A stretch of 64,000 nucleotides of DNA from Alphaproteobacteria bacterium (GTDB taxonomy: Bacteria > Pseudomonadota > Alphaproteobacteria > JAAEOK01). The position numbers and the translations under genes were made by a program. The notes beneath the pieces were generated by a model. The model did not search any database, had not been told where the DNA came from, and was given only the letters and a program-made list of their open reading frames with translations. This document shows, piece by piece, positions 61,492 through 64,000 of the stretch. The DNA is taken from contig JAAEOK010000032.1 of assembly GCA_024244705.1 (NCBI GenBank), positions 62,001 to 126,000 of the forward strand, given 5' to 3'. Numbering within the stretch: the first letter of the stretch is position 1; each line of letters opens with the position of its first letter.

Positions 61492-62676
61492 ATGGAATCC
61501 ACTAGCGACCGGCCGGTTATCTATCTGGATTATCAGGCGACGACTCCCACCGACCCACGGGTGGTGGCGGCGATGGAGCCGTTTTTCACCAGCCGTTTTG
61601 GCAATCCTCATTCGCGCACCCACCGCTTTGGCTGGGAGGCCGAAGAGGCGGTCGAGAATGCACGCGGCCAAGTTGCCGCATTGATTGGAGCGGAACCTCG
61701 GGAGATCGTCTTCACGTCCGGTGCCACCGAATCCAACAATTTGGCGATCAAAGGGGTGGCGCGGTTCCATCAGGCGCGCGGCAAATCCCATATCGTCACG
61801 ATTGCCACCGAGCACAAATGCGTATTGGAGAGCTGCCGCGATCTGGTGAGCGAAGGCATTCGAACCACCTTTCTCCCGGTGCGATCGGATGGTCTGGTCG
61901 AGCTGGACGCCTTGGCCGCTGCAATCACGGATGATACGGCATTGGTCTCGATCATGGCTGCCAACAACGAGATCGGGATCGTGCAGCCGGTCGCCCAGAT
62001 CGGCGAACTTTGTCACGATCGCGGCGTTCTCTTTCATAGCGATGCGGCCCAAGCGGTCGGGAAAATCCCGATCGACGTCGAGGCGATGAAGATCGACCTG
62101 CTCAGTATTTCCGGCCATAAGATTTATGGTCCGATGGGGGTCGGCGCCCTTTATGTACGGCGGCGGCCGAGGACCCGTCTAAACCCATTGTTCAGCGGCG
62201 GCCGGCAGGAACGCGGGCTTCGTTCCGGAACCTTGCCGACGCCGCTGTGTGTCGGCCTTGGAATGGCGTGCGCGATCGCCGGCGAGGATATGGAAGCCGA
62301 GGCAGTCCGGTTGCTGGCTTTGCGTCAGAAACTCTTGCGCGGCCTGGAGGAGATTGGCGGCGTAAGCCTGAACGGTGCGCTAGAGCCAAGACTACCAGGC
62401 AATCTGAACGTCAATTTTAGCGGCGTGGCGGCGGAGAGCCTGATGATCGAAGCGGCTTCCATCGCGGTGTCCTCGGGTTCCGCCTGCACGTCGGCGGCCG
62501 TCGAGCCGTCGTACGTCTTGTGCGCCCTCGGAATCCCGGACGAACAGGCCCATAGTTCAATTCGGTTTGGAATCGGTCGATTCACCACTGAATCCGAGAT
62601 CGATGACGCGATCGAGGCGATTTCGATGGCGGTGAAGAAATTGCGCGAAGGCGGCGGTGACGTCGCCGCCGAATGA
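61492..62676 (+). CDS. iscS: Cysteine desulfurase (IscS-like)
   Basis: Takes sulfur from cysteine for Fe-S clusters and thionucleotides. The 394-aa product is close to Isc[20 protein letters not shown] at the N terminus, [18 protein letters not shown] lysine in [31 protein letters not shown], and the active-site loop [21 protein letters not shown] with Cys. It follows the first desulfurase and precedes the ferredoxin gene. No IscU, IscA, HscA/B or SufB gene is visible; they may lie elsewhere. Confidence 0.93.
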   Translation: MESTSDRPVIYLDYQATTPTDPRVVAAMEPFFTSRFGNPHSRTHRFGWEAEEAVENARGQVAALIGAEPREIVFTSGATESNNLAIKGVARFHQARGKSHIVTIATEHKCVLESCRDLVSEGIRTTFLPVRSDGLVELDALAAAITDDTALVSIMAANNEIGIVQPVAQIGELCHDRGVLFHSDAAQAVGKIPIDVEAMKIDLLSISGHKIYGPMGVGALYVRRRPRTRLNPLFSGGRQERGLRSGTLPTPLCVGLGMACAIAGEDMEAEAVRLLALRQKLLRGLEEIGGVSLNGALEPRLPGNLNVNFSGVAAESLMIEAASIAVSSGSACTSAAVEPSYVLCALGIPDEQAHSSIRFGIGRFTTESEIDDAIEAISMAVKKLREGGGDVAAE

Positions 62677-62756
62677 TCCGATCGATTACCGCGTTGAAAA
62701 TCCACAAACTAGATTCATGGGGCTATCCGGCGGCGGAACAGAAATCGAGCTGATTG

Positions 62757-63086
62757 ATGCCGAAGGTCATTTTCATAAACCGAGACGGGAGCCGCATCGA
62801 AGTCGAGGCGGCGGTCGGGTCATCGCTGCTAGACGTCGCCCACCGTCATAGTATCGATATCGAGGGTGCCTGTGAGGGTTCGATGGCCTGCGCGACCTGC
62901 CACTTGATCGTCGATCCCAAGGATTTCGATCGGCTTGAGGCGGTATCTGAAGACGAGGAAGATATGCTTGATCTCGCCTTCGGCGTGACCCGGACGTCAC
63001 GACTCGGTTGTCAGGTGATTGTCACGGAAGCGCTCGATGGGCTTACTGTCAGCTTGCCCAAGGAAATCCGAAACCTCATGGGCTGA
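62757..63086 (+). CDS. fdx: 2Fe-2S ferredoxin (adrenodoxin/Fdx type)
   Basis: A 109-aa electron carrier of the ISC type. The 2Fe-2S cysteines are in CEGSMACATCH (C-x5-C-x2-C) and the fourth in SRLGCQVIV, with the adrenodoxin-like acidic helix SEDEEDMLDLAFG. It ends 1 base before the start of the broken tenA gene. It fits as the reductase partner of IscS in Fe-S assembly. Confidence 0.95.
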   Translation: MPKVIFINRDGSRIEVEAAVGSSLLDVAHRHSIDIEGACEGSMACATCHLIVDPKDFDRLEAVSEDEEDMLDLAFGVTRTSRLGCQVIVTEALDGLTVSLPKEIRNLMG

Positions 63087-63087
63087 C

Positions 63088-63815
63088 ATGCCAAAGAACG
63101 ATGAAGCGTCAAGAGGCGAGGAAATCGTTACCACGACAAATTCGCGTGCGAATTCGCTCTTTTTTCAGCTGCGCGACGCCAACCGGGCGGGCTGGAAAGC
63201 GTACGTCGACCATCCATTCTTGCGGCAACTCGCACAGGGAAACCTGCCCGGGTCCGCCTTTCGACACTATCTTGGGCAGGATTATCTATTTCTAGTCCAT
63301 TTCGCACGGGCCTACGGGCTCGCGATTTAAGAAGCAGCCACTTGGACGACATGCGAAATGCGGCCCAGTCAATGTCGGCCATTCTCGATGTCGAGATGGG
63401 TCTGCACATAGAATACTGCGCCAGATGGGGAATAAAGGAAGCCGACCTTCGGGAGCTTGCCGAGGATTCGGCGACGATCGCCTATACCCGATATGTCCTT
63501 GAAGTGGGCCTCTCGGGGGACGTTCTCGATCTTCATACCGCCCTGGCCCCGTGCATAGTCGGCTATACGGAAATTGGCGCGTCTCTGGTCGCCGACCCCG
63601 CAACGGTCCGCGACGGCAATCCCTATCGCGAGTGGATCGACATGTATGCCGGTGCCGATTAACAAGAGATCGCGGCCGGCCAGATCGCGACGCTCGAGCG
63701 CCTGAACGGCAGGCGCGGCGGGCCGGCGCGGCGCCCCGCCTCGATCAAGGTTTTCGGCGAAGCGACGCGGTTGGAAGCCGCGTTTTGGCAGATGGGACTC
63801 GACGCCGTGAATTGA
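63088..63815 (+). pseudogene. tenA: TenA-type thiaminase II, disrupted by frameshift and stop
   Basis: ATG 63088 opens a TenA-like N-terminal part (WKAYVDHPFLRQLAQGNLPGSAFRHYLGQDYLFLVHFARAYGLA) that ends at TAA 63328-63330. Similarity resumes one base out of phase as RSSHLDDMRNAAQS through NPYREWIDMYAGAD, then meets an in-frame TAA at 63660-63662 where TenA has an aromatic residue, and continues in the same frame as QEIAAGQIATLERL to EAAFWQMGLDAVN, ending TGA 63813-63815. So a frameshift near 63325 and a nonsense codon both disrupt it. TenA recycles thiamine pyrimidines or degrades thiamine. The gene is dead unless both lesions are artefacts. Confidence 0.85.
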
Positions 63816-63822
63816 TGCGGAC

Positions 63823-64000
63823 CTACAACGGATTCCAGCTGTGATCGGGGCCGAAGTGCAAATAGCCGACATTGACGCCCAGTCGCAGGCCGACGCCAGT
63901 GGTGATCGGCGCCAAGACCAGATTCCCGGTCTGCAGATAAGAGACACTCACGCCGCCGATCAAATAGGCGCTGCCGTCGGCGCCGGGGATGCGTTGATAT
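63823..64000 (-). CDS. DUF1134 (EipA-like) protein, C-terminal part
   Basis: The last 58 codons of a minus-strand gene that runs out of the window. The end reads RIPGADGSAYLIGGVSVSYLQTG, then LVLAPITTGVGLRLGVNVGYLHFGP and SWNPL, matching the C terminus of DUF1134 proteins; in Brucella this family (EipA) is a periplasmic envelope-integrity factor. Only the C-terminal part is visible, so signal peptide and length cannot be judged. The stop is TAG 63823-63825; it is convergent with the broken tenA. Confidence 0.8.
   Translation of the reverse strand, partial: YQRIPGADGSAYLIGGVSVSYLQTGNLVLAPITTGVGLRLGVNVGYLHFGPDHSWNPL

Noticed and set aside
63369-63947. Minus-strand open frame of 192 codons over tenA
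   Set aside because: It is antisense to clear TenA similarity, and the true minus-strand gene (DUF1134) uses another frame and stops at 63823.

Overview
The window reads as a contiguous chromosomal segment of an alphaproteobacterium, most likely near the Rhodospirillales. This placement is inferred from gene families and gene order, not from a marker search. The main clues are an NDUFA12-type complex I subunit, the accB-accC-aat-DUF2155-mlaD neighbourhood, a single large B12-dependent (class II) ribonucleotide reductase with tandem NrdR boxes, ClpS/ClpA, RNase E, a C-terminal J-domain protein, and DUF1134 and DUF455 proteins. The DNA is GC-rich with short AT-rich promoter islands. I see no rRNA, tRNA, insertion sequence, prophage or CRISPR array. 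Two genes are visibly broken (a GFA-type gene at 4.0-4.4 kb and tenA at 63.1-63.8 kb).

Layout. 0-4.4 kb: J-domain protein tail, then a nucleotide-sugar block (galU, ugd, phosphohexomutase) and a broken GFA gene. 4.4-9.6 kb: a SPOR-domain D,D-carboxypeptidase, an Anbu proteasome-like protein, clpS-clpA. 9.7-16.8 kb: accessory metabolism and envelope genes (CoA-transferase, membrane SGNH protein, FemAB-like and TPR proteins, a Tat-exported cysteine hydrolase facing an AraC regulator and RidA), with a candidate structured RNA at 14.2-14.4 kb. 17.1-22.1 kb: nrdJ with NrdR operator and terminator, and an EamA exporter. 22.2-28.0 kb: NDUFA12, two tandem MlaD genes, a methyltransferase, a small conserved-looking protein, DUF2155, then aroQ-accB-accC-aat on the other strand. 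28.1-34.3 kb: the most interesting region (below). 34.3-38.5 kb: a MarR-controlled homogentisate operon. 38.5-53.9 kb: DsbA-like protein, M48 protease with TPRs, aminotransferase, RNase E, amidase, PBP1A, prfB with a programmed frameshift, DUF455, bcp, glnE. 53.9-64 kb: a YhdP/AsmA-type protein, tyrS, hydrolase, cysE, two cysteine desulfurases, ferredoxin, broken tenA and a DUF1134 tail.

Main discovery candidate. Positions 28.1-34.3 kb encode what looks like a diffusible-signal-factor (DSF) quorum-sensing module: an RpfF-like synthase keeping the two catalytic glutamates at the right spacing, an RpfC-like membrane hybrid kinase (about seven membrane segments, HisKA/HATPase, REC, Hpt), and a REC-PAS-histidine kinase in the place where RpfG would sit in Xanthomonas. 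No HD-GYP gene is present. The control region of the synthase gene holds five overlapping TTAA-N7-TTAA matches in 103 bp, partly created by a perfect 31-bp tandem duplication, and one more match lies upstream of the REC-PAS kinase. This is the consensus of the alphaproteobacterial cell-cycle regulator CtrA. The kinase core of the REC-PAS protein resembles the PleC/DivJ type. Together they suggest, as inference, a DSF circuit wired into the CtrA network rather than into c-di-GMP hydrolysis.

Other coherent stories are a homogentisate pathway (hmgA, fumarylacetoacetase-type hydrolase, PhyH dioxygenase, maleylacetoacetate isomerase) under a MarR protein with a perfect 18-bp palindrome in its promoter spacer; both ends of the Leu/N-degron route (aat and clpS-clpA); and a sulfur block (cysE, two desulfurases, 2Fe-2S ferredoxin).
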